14,731 nucleotides of DNA, taken from assembly GCA_009923895.1 (NCBI GenBank), contig RFSP01000020.1, forward strand, positions 1 through 14,731. Reading direction: 5' to 3'. The notes under the pieces are model-generated. The model searched no databases, was not told the DNA's origin, and worked only from the letters and a program-made list of their open reading frames with translations. Positions 1 through 6,753 of this stretch are shown here, piece by piece. Each line of letters begins with the position of its first letter. Position 1 is the first letter of the stretch. Origin of the DNA: Betaproteobacteria bacterium (lineage in GTDB: Bacteria > Pseudomonadota > Gammaproteobacteria > Burkholderiales > Burkholderiaceae_C). The position numbers and the translations under genes were made by a program.

Positions 1-1
1 A

Positions 2-643
2 ATTGGATGCGGCTGGGGCGCCGTGGCCGAAGAGGCCACCGCGCGGATCGGGGCGCAGCTGGTGGGTGTGACGCTGTCCACAGAGCAGCTGGCGTTTGCC
101 CAAGAGCGGATGCTTCGCGTCGCGGGCCCCTCTTCGGCGGATTTGCGCTTGCAAGACTACCGAGATGTAGCAGATGGCCCATTCGATGCGGTCGTGTCCA
201 TTGAAATGTTTGAGGCGGTGGGTCGAGAGTTCTGGCCGAGCTACTTTGAGACCGTTCACCGGCAACTCAAGCCCGGGGCCAAGGCTTGCATCCAGACCAT
301 CACCATCGCCGACGATTTGTTCGAGCGCTATGTGAAGTCCACTGACTTCATCCAGCAATACATCTTCCCTGGGGGCATGCTGCCCAGCCCACAAGTGTTC
401 CGCGAACACGCGCGTCGTGCGGGCCTGGTGGTGGAGGCCGAAATGGCCTTTGGCCGTGACTATGCCGAGACCTTGCGTCGCTGGCGTCAGGCCTTCCTGG
501 CCCAAGAAGCCCAAGTGCGTGCGTTGGGGTTTGACCAGCGCTTCTTGCGGATTTGGGAGTTCTATCTGGCCTATTGCGAGGCGGCCTTTGACACGGGCAA
601 TACCGATGTCATGCAGTTCACCTTGCGACGTCCGCAGGCTTGA
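2..643 (+). CDS. CFA-synthase-like SAM-dependent lipid methyltransferase (5' end outside window)
   Basis: Partial: the reading frame is open to the left edge, and the first visible residues are the SAM-binding motif I, IGCGWG, so about half of a normal ~400-residue protein is missing. The visible 213 residues carry family signatures in order: SIEMFEAVG, IQTITI, FIQQYIFPGGMLPS, YAETLRRWR and WEFYLAYCEAAF. Family members transfer a methyl group from SAM to the double bond of phospholipid acyl chains at the inner membrane. An in-frame GTG at 23 lies inside the SAM fold and is not a credible start. In E. coli Cfa the segment matching IQTITI reads LHTI, with a His that helps hold the essential bicarbonate; here it is Gln (codon 293-295). 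With its neighbours this suggests a furan-fatty-acid-type methyltransferase (UfaM-like) rather than a plain cyclopropane synthase, but that is inference. It is followed after 10 nt by the chalcone-isomerase-like gene. Confidence 0.9.
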   Translation: MGCGWGAVAEEATARIGAQLVGVTLSTEQLAFAQERMLRVAGPSSADLRLQDYRDVADGPFDAVVSIEMFEAVGREFWPSYFETVHRQLKPGAKACIQTITIADDLFERYVKSTDFIQQYIFPGGMLPSPQVFREHARRAGLVVEAEMAFGRDYAETLRRWRQAFLAQEAQVRALGFDQRFLRIWEFYLAYCEAAFDTGNTDVMQFTLRRPQA

Positions 644-653
644 GGTTGAACCT

Positions 654-1244
654 GTGCTGACTTCGCGTCGTCCGCTGTTGAGGGCTTTGGCCGCATTGAC
701 GGTGCTGTGTGGGGCCTGGGCGAGCACCGAGGTGCTGTCTTCTCAGACGCCCCCCATGAGCCCACCCCCGGAGCTCAAAGGGCTGTGGCCCGGTGAAACC
801 CCTGCGCGCTTGCAAGGCCAAGCGCGCTTGCGGTTTTTGGGCATCACGGTGTACGACATCCGACTGTGGACGCCGTCGTCACAAATGGCCGCCCATTCCT
901 GGGCCCAGCATCCGTTTGCGCTCGAGCTGGAGTACGCCACCTCTTTGCAGGGCCAGGCCATTGCACAACGGTCACTGCAGGAAATGGAGCGTGCAGGCCC
1001 CATCAACAAAGAAGTGTCGCAGCGGTGGCTGGCACAAATGATGGCTTGGTTCCCAGACGTGAGCCCGGGAGACCGTTTGACGGGGGTGTATGGGGGAGAT
1101 GGCTCGCTCAGGGTGTTTCACAACGCACGCGAACGAGGCCACACCCGCGACTCAGAACTGGCGCAGCGCTTCTTTGGAATTTGGCTCAGCCCGTGGACCT
1201 CGCAACCGCAGATGCGGGAACGCTTGTTTCCGGTGGGTCGATGA
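654..1244 (+). CDS. Exported chalcone-isomerase-like protein (Chalcone_3 family)
   Basis: Encodes 196 residues. The start chosen is GTG 654, preceded by GAGG at 642-645 with 8-nt spacing; the frame runs further upstream but only as a shadow of the methyltransferase. Residues 8-25 form a hydrophobic signal sequence after RR, so the protein is probably exported to the periplasm. The core matches bacterial chalcone-isomerase-like proteins: LRFLGITVYDIRLW around residues 59-72, a Tyr-rich strand around 90-96, and a C-terminal FFGIWLSPWTSQPQMRERLF around 173-192. Bacterial members mostly have no known reaction; the fold is shared with plant chalcone isomerase and fatty-acid-binding relatives, so lipid or fatty acid binding is a reasonable inference. 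Its stop overlaps the MFS start as ATGA, indicating translational coupling. Confidence 0.85.
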   Translation: MLTSRRPLLRALAALTVLCGAWASTEVLSSQTPPMSPPPELKGLWPGETPARLQGQARLRFLGITVYDIRLWTPSSQMAAHSWAQHPFALELEYATSLQGQAIAQRSLQEMERAGPINKEVSQRWLAQMMAWFPDVSPGDRLTGVYGGDGSLRVFHNARERGHTRDSELAQRFFGIWLSPWTSQPQMRERLFPVGR

Positions 1245-2539
1245 GCTCCATCGCCGTGAACACGGTGCCCTGGGCTGCGGGGCTTTCCTACGGGTTGCTG
1301 GCCCTGCCATTGGCCTTTGTGGCCATGCCGCTTTACATGGCCTTGCCCAGCCATTACGCGCAGAACTTTGCCGTGCCGCTGGGCCTGTTGGGGCTGGCGC
1401 TTTTGTTGGCACGCTTGGCCGATGCCTTGTGCGATCCCTGGATTGGGCGCTGGGTCGATCAGGTGTTGATGCGCTCTCGCAAGCGGGTGCTGCAGGGGTG
1501 CTTGGCAGCGAGTTTGGTGTTGGTGGTGTCTCTGTATGGCCTGTTCTTTCCTTGGAGCGAATCCGGGCCGGGGTTGTGGTGGTCTTTTGGCGTCAGCTTG
1601 AGTTTGACCTATTGGTCTTGGAGCTGGCTGAGCATCACCCATCAAGCGTGGGCGACACGACTGGGCTCGGGTGACGGACTCCAGGCGCGCTGGGTGTCTT
1701 GGCGGGAGGGGCTCGCATTGATGGGTGTCATGCTTGCCAGCACGCTGTCGGCCTGGGCCGGATGGGGGATGCTGGTCGTGCTGTGCGCGGTGGCGCTTCT
1801 GGCAGGACTTTGGGGCTTGGCACGCACGCCCTTGTCGGTTTTGCAGCCTCCGGCAGCGCAGCCCACATCCGCTGCAGCGCCGGTCTCACCATGGCGCTCG
1901 CCTGCGTTTCGTCAACTCATGGCGGTGTTCATCCTCAATGGCATGGCCAGCGCCATTCCCGCCACCTTGGTCCTCTTTTTCATTCGCGACCGACTGCAAG
2001 CACCGCTGTGGGAACCGGTCTTTTTGGGCAGCTACTTTGCCTCTGCAGCCCTGTCGATGCCATGGTGGGTTCGCCAGGTGGGGCGCCGAGGGCTCTTGTC
2101 TTGCTGGCGTGTGGGCATGCTGATGTCGGTGGCGGCATTTGCCTGGACCTTGGGATTGCAAGCGGGAGATCACTGGGCCTTTTTGGGCATTTGTGTGGCC
2201 AGCGGCGCAGCACTCGGTGCCGATCTGGTGGTACCGGCGGCGGCTCTGGCTCGCGTGATTCAGACCCAATTCCCTCAGGGTCACCAAGAAGGGCAGTCGT
2301 TTGGCTGGTGGAACTTTGCCAGCAAGCTCAACCTCGCCTTGGCCGCTGGCGTGGCGCTGCCGGCCCTGCAGTGGTGGGGCTATGTGCCCGGCAGTTCACA
2401 AGCCACATCTTCCATCACTTTGAGCCTGGCCTACGGCCTCTTGCCCTGTGTTCTCAAACTCATGGCATGGGCGCTCTTGATTTTCTTTCAACGCCGAGCA
2501 CTGGGGTCCGTGTTGACCCTCGAAAGGCCTTCCACATGA
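1241..2539 (+). CDS. MFS transporter, GPH (glycoside/cation symporter-like) type
   Basis: Encodes 432 residues. ATG 1241 overlaps the preceding stop (ATGA); the frame continues upstream only as shadow. About twelve hydrophobic segments are visible. GPH-family marks are RLADALCDPWIGRWVDQ (58-74), a central hydrophilic linker (about 196-222), ADLVVPAAALARVI (327-340) and FGWWNFASKLNLALAAG (354-370). Close relatives are annotated as sugar/cation symporters, but in this genomic context, beside lipid-modifying genes, the cargo is unlikely to be a simple sugar. A comparable symporter-like gene sits in the RpoE/ChrR-controlled operon of Rhodobacter sphaeroides. The substrate cannot be deduced from sequence. 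The stop overlaps the DUF3833 start as ATGA. Confidence 0.88.
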   Translation: MSSIAVNTVPWAAGLSYGLLALPLAFVAMPLYMALPSHYAQNFAVPLGLLGLALLLARLADALCDPWIGRWVDQVLMRSRKRVLQGCLAASLVLVVSLYGLFFPWSESGPGLWWSFGVSLSLTYWSWSWLSITHQAWATRLGSGDGLQARWVSWREGLALMGVMLASTLSAWAGWGMLVVLCAVALLAGLWGLARTPLSVLQPPAAQPTSAAAPVSPWRSPAFRQLMAVFILNGMASAIPATLVLFFIRDRLQAPLWEPVFLGSYFASAALSMPWWVRQVGRRGLLSCWRVGMLMSVAAFAWTLGLQAGDHWAFLGICVASGAALGADLVVPAAALARVIQTQFPQGHQEGQSFGWWNFASKLNLALAAGVALPALQWWGYVPGSSQATSSITLSLAYGLLPCVLKLMAWALLIFFQRRALGSVLTLERPST

Positions 2540-3126
2540 TCTTGTCAAAACTCTCTGAAACCCCCGCGGATCCCATGGATCGGCCCCATTTTTGGGAAAG
2601 TGTGGTGCCTCGTCTGATCTTGCTATTGGCCCTGGTGGTGCTCACCGCGTGCGCCAGTGACCCCAAGCCGTCGGACTACGCCATGGAGAAGCCAGCGCTG
2701 GATCTCAAGACCTATTTCAACGGACCGCTCACGGCGCATGGCATCTTCACCGACCGCTCTGGCAAGGTCGTCAAGCGCTTCACGGTGGCCATGACAGGCC
2801 AATGGCAAGGTGACGACGGCCTGTTGGATGAGCGCTTCACCTACAGCGATGGCACCACGCAGACCCGGGTGTGGAAGCTCAAGCATCTGGGCGAAGGCCT
2901 CTATGAGGGCACCGCCGATGACGTGGCCGGTCGTGCGCTTGGGCAGGCCAGAGGCAATGCCCTGAACTGGCGTTACACCCTGAAGCTGCCCGTGGACGGC
3001 ACGGTCTACGAAGTTCAGTTTGACGACTGGATGTATTTGATGGACGAGCGAGTCATGCTCAACAAAGCGCGCATGAGCAAGTTTGGGATCTTTTTGGGTG
3101 AGGTGACCCTTGCCTTTTATCGTTGA
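2536..3126 (+). CDS. DUF3833 family lipoprotein
   Basis: Encodes 196 residues. The start chosen is ATG 2536, with GAAAGG at 2522-2527 as ribosome site and an ATGA overlap with the MFS stop. An in-frame ATG at 2575 would give a shorter, more usual signal peptide but has no ribosome site. Hydrophobic residues 27-36 lead to a lipobox LTAC with the acylated Cys at 39, so this is a lipoprotein facing the periplasm. The remainder, with LDLKTYFNGPLTAHGIFTDRSG near 49-70, DERFTYSDG and WMYLMDERVMLNKARMSKFG toward the end, matches DUF3833. The family has a lipocalin-like feel (beta-rich, single compact domain) but no established activity. Its presence in an operon with a lipid methyltransferase and an MFS carrier suggests a role in lipid handling at the envelope. 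Confidence 0.87.
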   Translation: MILSKLSETPADPMDRPHFWESVVPRLILLLALVVLTACASDPKPSDYAMEKPALDLKTYFNGPLTAHGIFTDRSGKVVKRFTVAMTGQWQGDDGLLDERFTYSDGTTQTRVWKLKHLGEGLYEGTADDVAGRALGQARGNALNWRYTLKLPVDGTVYEVQFDDWMYLMDERVMLNKARMSKFGIFLGEVTLAFYR

Positions 3127-3135
3127 GGTTTGTTC

Positions 3136-3909
3136 ATGCCCCTGAATCCGAAAATTGAAGACTGGAATGGCCGCACCGTGTGGCTGGTGGGCGCGTCCAC
3201 CGGCATAGGGCGCGCCACGGCGCATGCCTTGCATGAACGAGGAGCGCGTGTGGTGGTCTCTGCGCGCAGCGCTGCGGCTCTGCAGGCCTTCGTCCAGGCC
3301 CACCCCGGCAGTCAAGCCCATGCGGTCGATGTCACCCAGCCCAGCTCATTGCGCGAGGTGGCCGATGAGATTGTGCGAACCCACGGCGGCCTGGACCTGG
3401 TGCTCTTTTGTGCTGGGGTTTATGCCCCCATGCGTGCCACCGAATTCAATTTGGAAAAAGCGGTATGGCATCAGCAAGTCAACTATGTGGGAGCGCTCAA
3501 TTTGTTGGATGCGGTCTTGCCTCATCTGTTGCGTCAATCGCATGGACACCTGAGCTTGGTGTCTTCGGTGGCGGGCTACCGCGGCTTGCCCAAGGCCTTG
3601 GCCTATGGCCCGACCAAGGCGGCCTTGATCCACCTGGCCGAAACGTTGTACCTGGATCTTTCTGCCCATGGCATCGGGGTGTCTGTGATCAATCCTGGGT
3701 TTGTGGCCACGCCGCTGACGGCGAGCAACGAATTTCACATGCCCGCTTTGCTCACCCCCGAGGAGGCGGCACAAGCCATTGTCAAAGGCTGGGCAAAAGG
3801 CCGCTTTGAAATTGACTTTCCCAGGCGCTTTACAAACTGGCTCAAGGCCTTGCGTTTGCTTGGCGCCGGTCCATACTTCTCGGTGGTGCGGCGCTCGACC
3901 GGGTTGTGA
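3136..3909 (+). CDS. Short-chain dehydrogenase/reductase (SDR)
   Basis: Encodes 257 residues, the normal length for a classical SDR. ATG 3136 has GAGG at 3125-3128 with 7-nt spacing, better than the in-frame TTG at 3130. The Rossmann dinucleotide motif GASTGIG is at 19-25. DVT (65-67) and FCAG (91-94, where NNAG is usual) follow. The catalytic tetrad is complete: Asn116 (VNYVG), Ser144 (VSSVAG), Tyr157 and Lys161 (YGPTK). VINPGFVATPLT (184-195) is the usual post-catalytic motif. The ARS after beta-strand 2 (R44) hints at NADPH. The substrate is unknown; in this operon an oxidised lipid or acyl carbonyl is a sensible guess. The DUF3833 stop is 9 nt upstream. Confidence 0.93.
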   Translation: MPLNPKIEDWNGRTVWLVGASTGIGRATAHALHERGARVVVSARSAAALQAFVQAHPGSQAHAVDVTQPSSLREVADEIVRTHGGLDLVLFCAGVYAPMRATEFNLEKAVWHQQVNYVGALNLLDAVLPHLLRQSHGHLSLVSSVAGYRGLPKALAYGPTKAALIHLAETLYLDLSAHGIGVSVINPGFVATPLTASNEFHMPALLTPEEAAQAIVKGWAKGRFEIDFPRRFTNWLKALRLLGAGPYFSVVRRSTGL

Positions 3910-3942
3910 GCGGCGCGGTGGCGCACGGCCAAAGGAACTCTC

Positions 3943-4380
3943 ATGCTCAGCGAAGACCCACGCGTTCAAGGCCTGATTCAATGGTTTGAGCACCTCCAGC
4001 CCGAGTCATTGAGCTTGCTGGAAACTTTTTACACCCCTGAGGCGCGATTCAAGGACCCGTTTAACCAGGTGCAAGGGTATGACGGCATTCGCGCGGTGTT
4101 TGAACACATGTTTCGTGCGCTGCGCGAGCCCCGGTTCGTCGTCCACGAAGCGGTCGTTCAAGGCGACAGCGCGTTCCTGGTGTGGGACTTCCTTTTTCAC
4201 TTTCAGGGCGCTGGGGGCAGTACCGAGCAGTGCGTGCGTGGCGCCACACATTTCAAGTTCGCACCCGATGGTCGAGTCGTTCTCCACCGGGACTACTGGG
4301 ACGCCGCCGAGGAGCTCTACGAGAAACTGCCTGTGGTGGGCAGCCTGATGCGTTGGCTCAAGCGCAGAGCGTCAACGTAG
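3943..4380 (+). CDS. NTF2-like / SnoaL-like small protein
   Basis: Encodes 145 residues. ATG 3943 has a strong ribosome site AAAGGA at 3931-3936. The pattern of an N-terminal helix, FYTPEARFKDPFNQVQG near 29-45, an amphipathic helix EHMFRAL, then alternating strands ending HRDYWDAAEELYEKLPVVG matches the nuclear-transport-factor-2 family protein that regularly accompanies the SDR in this gene cluster. NTF2-like folds form cone-shaped pockets for hydrophobic ligands; some are isomerases or hydrolases and many only bind. There is no signal peptide, so it is cytoplasmic. It is 33 nt after the SDR and is the last visible gene of the operon. Its last 9 nt overlap the end of corA on the other strand, so no classical terminator can sit between them. 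Confidence 0.87.
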   Translation: MLSEDPRVQGLIQWFEHLQPESLSLLETFYTPEARFKDPFNQVQGYDGIRAVFEHMFRALREPRFVVHEAVVQGDSAFLVWDFLFHFQGAGGSTEQCVRGATHFKFAPDGRVVLHRDYWDAAEELYEKLPVVGSLMRWLKRRAST

Positions 4381-5352
4381 CCAGCCCTTGCGCCTAAAGT
4401 AGATGAATGGCGCAGCCACTGATGCAATCATCAGCGCGATGGCAAACGGGTAACCCCAAGGTTGATCCAACTCCGGCATGAACTTGAAGTTCATGCCGTA
4501 AATGCTTGCGATCAAGGTGGGCGGAAGCAGCCCCACGCTGGCCACCGAGAAGATCTTGATGATCTTGTTCTGGTTGATGTTGATGAAGCCCACGGTGGCA
4601 TCCATCAAAAAGTTGATCTTGTCAAAGAGGAACGCGGTGTGCGAGTCCAGGGAATCAATGTCGCGCAAGATTTGGCGTGCCTCTTCAAACTGCTCCGCGT
4701 TGAGCATGCGGCTGCGCATCATGAAGCTCAGGGCGCGACGGGTGTCCATCACGTTGCGCCGGATGCGTCCGTTCAAGTCTTCCTCGCGCGCGATGGCGGC
4801 CAGCGCCTCAGCCGCAGTGTTGTCGTTGACATCTTCCTTGAGCACACGCGCGCTCACGGCCTCCAAATGGTCGTAGATGCCTTCCAGCGCGTCGGCTGAG
4901 TACTCGGCGTCGGCATCGTAGAGCTTGAGCAGCACATCCTTGGCGTCCTCAATCAAGGCGGGAATGCGTCGCGCACGCAAGCGCAGCAACCGAAAGACAG
5001 GCAGGTCTTCTTCGTGCACAGAAAACAGCACGCCTTCTTTCAAGATGAAAGCCACGCGCACGTTGCGATCGCCTTTGCCTTCCTCGGGGTCATCGTCGCC
5101 TTCGATGAGGAAGTCAGACCGGATGTGCAGCTCGCCGTTGTCTTCTTCGTAAAAACGTGCCGACTCTTCCAAGTCGTCATCGACGATATCCGCGGGCAGG
5201 TGCAAGCCAAAGTGGCTGGCGATCCAACCCTTTTCTTCAGCGGTAGGGGACTCGAGATCAACCCAAATCGGACGCACTTGCTTGAGTGCGTCCACAGACT
5301 CGATCTCTTCTTGAAACAACCGGCCGTTGGCCAGCGAGAAGACGTTCAGCAT
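4372..5352 (-). CDS. corA: CorA-type magnesium/divalent cation channel
   Basis: Encodes 326 residues. ATG at 5352 is chosen because GGAG lies 6 nt upstream; an in-frame GTG at 5373 would add seven residues. The cytoplasmic N-terminal domain (about 1-235) is rich in Asp/Glu, including VDDDLEES (58-65). The long pore helix leads into TM1 (about 266-285), followed directly by the signature YGMNF with GMN at 286-288. TM2 is about 301-319, and the tail is basic (RRKGWLR). The GMN loop is the selectivity filter of CorA pentamers, which import Mg2+ and can carry Co2+ or Ni2+. It stands alone as a single-gene unit, convergent with the lipid operon and preceded by a leader of about 200 nt containing inverted repeats. 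Confidence 0.95.
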   Translation of the reverse strand: MLNVFSLANGRLFQEEIESVDALKQVRPIWVDLESPTAEEKGWIASHFGLHLPADIVDDDLEESARFYEEDNGELHIRSDFLIEGDDDPEEGKGDRNVRVAFILKEGVLFSVHEEDLPVFRLLRLRARRIPALIEDAKDVLLKLYDADAEYSADALEGIYDHLEAVSARVLKEDVNDNTAAEALAAIAREEDLNGRIRRNVMDTRRALSFMMRSRMLNAEQFEEARQILRDIDSLDSHTAFLFDKINFLMDATVGFININQNKIIKIFSVASVGLLPPTLIASIYGMNFKFMPELDQPWGYPFAIALMIASVAAPFIYFRRKGWLR

Positions 5353-5388
5353 CAGGCTCTCCGGGCCGGACACGCCGGCGCAAGGATG

Positions 5389-5419
5389 GGGGTGAAAGAG
5401 GGGGAAACCGCCTCACCCC
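5389..5419 (-). promoter_or_regulatory. Inverted repeat close to the corA start
   Basis: GGGGTGA (5389-5395) and TCACCCC (5413-5419) are perfectly complementary over 7 bp. The inner GAGG (5398-5401) / CCTC (5411-5414) offers an alternative pairing, so two mutually exclusive registers are possible. It ends 33-36 nt upstream of the corA ribosome binding site. It could influence corA translation or be fortuitous in GC-rich DNA. Confidence 0.3.
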
Positions 5420-5468
5420 ACGCTCGTGCCCCGTGCAGGATGCTTACAGGGCTGGGCCGATGCTGGAG

Positions 5469-5498
5469 TGGACGGTCACCGAGGGTGACTCTGGTCCA
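5469..5498 (-). promoter_or_regulatory. Two-part inverted repeat in the corA upstream region
   Basis: On the + strand GTCACC (5475-5480) and GGTGAC (5484-5489) form a perfect 6-bp stem around a 3-nt loop. The flanking TGGAC (5469-5473) and GTCCA (5494-5498) extend it by 5 bp across a small internal loop (1 nt against 4 nt). There is no U-run after it on either strand, so it is not a standard terminator. It could be an RNA hairpin in the corA leader or an operator palindrome. Confidence 0.4.
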
Positions 5499-5556
5499 AG
5501 GGATGGCTCCGCAGTTGCGACAGGCCGGATTATGCCTGCTTATTGCGCCAAGCGGG

Positions 5557-6753
5557 CTAGACCCGCCAGTACAGGCCTCGCCGGTTCAGCCAGACAGCCA
5601 AGGCTCCGTAGAGGGCCAAGTTCGCCAGCGCAAACATCAACGATGACGCACGCGGGTCGGAGGTCAGGGGCTCGAAGACCGTGCGGTAGATGAGCGGCCA
5701 GGGCGTGATCCAACGGGGAGTGCCGTCGGGCATGACACCGTCTTCGATGCGCCAAAGCGACAGCAGGCGAGGCACCAGGCCACTCAGTGCAAAGATGGCC
5801 AACGCATTGCGACCAAAAGCCACGCACAGCGTGCCAACAGGCTGCATGAACGACCGACTGAAAGTCCGACTCCAAGCGGCCCAAGGAGTCCTCGAACCTC
5901 TTTCTTGCGCGAAGACGATGGACGCAAGCAAGGCCACGGCCCACCCCGTGGTCCACAGGACGTAGCTGGGTGTCCAGATCTTCTTGTTGAAAGGCAACGC
6001 CGTTTGCCACCACCACCCCAAGGCGCACAGCATGGCGGCCGCGGCGCACAAGTCGACCAAGGCGCGTGGATGAGCGCGTCGATCCAACCACCAGCGGGCC
6101 ATGACGTACCCCAAGAGCACCTGTGCCACGGCGGGGACCGTGCTGGCCAGCCCCTCCGGATCAAAAGGCACGCCTTCACCTCGGTAGAGATGCGAGGGGC
6201 CCAGCACGGCTCGGTCCCAATGGGTGCCGAAGAAGCCTTCCAGGCTGTACGGGTCAGGGCCGACGCCCAGGGTCAAGCATGCGCCCCAATAGCCCAGCAG
6301 CATCAGCACGATGGCCCACCACGCGCCCCGCAGTCCGGTCCACCACACGATGAGGGCGGCCGCGGCCCAGCACAATGCGATGCGCTGCAGCACCCCCATG
6401 ATGCGCAGCGATTCCCATGATCGCCACGCGAGCTCGCCTTGGGCGTCCCATCGCAGGAAAGGACTGGCGTTGAGAAACAGGCCGATGCCAAAAATCCAGA
6501 GGGTGCGCCGCACCCAATGCCTTGCGAAGTCCCCTTGCCATTGACGAGCACTCAGGGCCAGCGCGTTGCCCACGGCGAACAAGAAAAATGGAAAAACCGC
6601 ATCGGTCAATGTAAAGCCGTGCCAGCGTGCATGTTCCAGGGGGGCGTAGAGGTGCTTCCACGTGCCCGGGTTGTTCACCAAAATCATCAATGCGACCGTG
6701 GCCCCTCGGAACACATCCAGCGCACGGTCGCGCTCAGGGCCCAGGGGCTTCAA
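5557..6753 (-). CDS. nagX: NagX-like inner-membrane protein (DUF5009 / HGSNAT-like)
   Basis: Encodes 398 residues with about ten hydrophobic segments. The start is TTG 6753, sharing bases with the murQ stop (TTGA); the typical N-terminal motif begins only at residue 8, so the coupled start fits. Family marks are ERDRALDVFRG (7-17), LVNNPGTW (25-32), HARWHGFTLTDAVFPFFLF (41-59) with a conserved His and Asp, GVLQRIALC (120-128), DPEGLASTVPA (198-208), LPFNKKIWTPSY (253-264) and FGRNALAIF (313-321). The family includes human lysosomal heparan-alpha-glucosaminide N-acetyltransferase and bacterial NagX proteins found in GlcNAc and chitin loci. Acetylation of glucosamine across the membrane, or transport of amino sugars, has been proposed. 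Here it is the last gene of a peptidoglycan turnover operon, which suggests wall-derived amino sugars as substrate. Confidence 0.87.
   Translation of the reverse strand: MKPLGPERDRALDVFRGATVALMILVNNPGTWKHLYAPLEHARWHGFTLTDAVFPFFLFAVGNALALSARQWQGDFARHWVRRTLWIFGIGLFLNASPFLRWDAQGELAWRSWESLRIMGVLQRIALCWAAAALIVWWTGLRGAWWAIVLMLLGYWGACLTLGVGPDPYSLEGFFGTHWDRAVLGPSHLYRGEGVPFDPEGLASTVPAVAQVLLGYVMARWWLDRRAHPRALVDLCAAAAMLCALGWWWQTALPFNKKIWTPSYVLWTTGWAVALLASIVFAQERGSRTPWAAWSRTFSRSFMQPVGTLCVAFGRNALAIFALSGLVPRLLSLWRIEDGVMPDGTPRWITPWPLIYRTVFEPLTSDPRASSLMFALANLALYGALAVWLNRRGLYWRV

Larger units (their letters stand above)
5353..5556 (-). promoter_or_regulatory. corA upstream/leader region (non-coding)
   Basis: This is the largest gap in the window, 204 nt between the nagX stop and the corA start. 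No plausible small ORF is seen. It must hold the corA promoter, although no clear -35/-10 pair can be read by eye. Two inverted repeats lie in it (5389-5419 and 5469-5498, listed separately). It resembles none of the known Mg2+ riboswitch classes that I can recognise. A regulated leader is therefore possible but unproven. Confidence 0.35.

Noticed and set aside
1118..1645. 175-codon minus-strand frame opposite the MFS gene
   Set aside because: Rich in Gln, Pro, Arg and His, as expected from the reverse of a Leu/Trp/Ala-rich membrane protein; a shadow.
2623..3321. 232-codon minus-strand frame opposite DUF3833 and the SDR start
   Set aside because: It spans the junction of two well-supported genes on the other strand, shows no recognisable domain and has no ribosome site.
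5529..5534. CATAAT on the minus strand as a -10 box for corA
   Set aside because: No acceptable -35 sequence occurs 15-19 nt upstream, so it cannot be supported as a promoter.
5521..5538. CAGGC ... GCCTG inverted repeat after nagX as a terminator
   Set aside because: Only a 5-bp stem with an 8-nt loop and no following U-run on either strand.
5014..5646. 210-codon + frame running out of corA into the intergenic gap
   Set aside because: Most of it is antisense to corA and the tail is antisense to nagX; its composition is not protein-like and no motif is seen.
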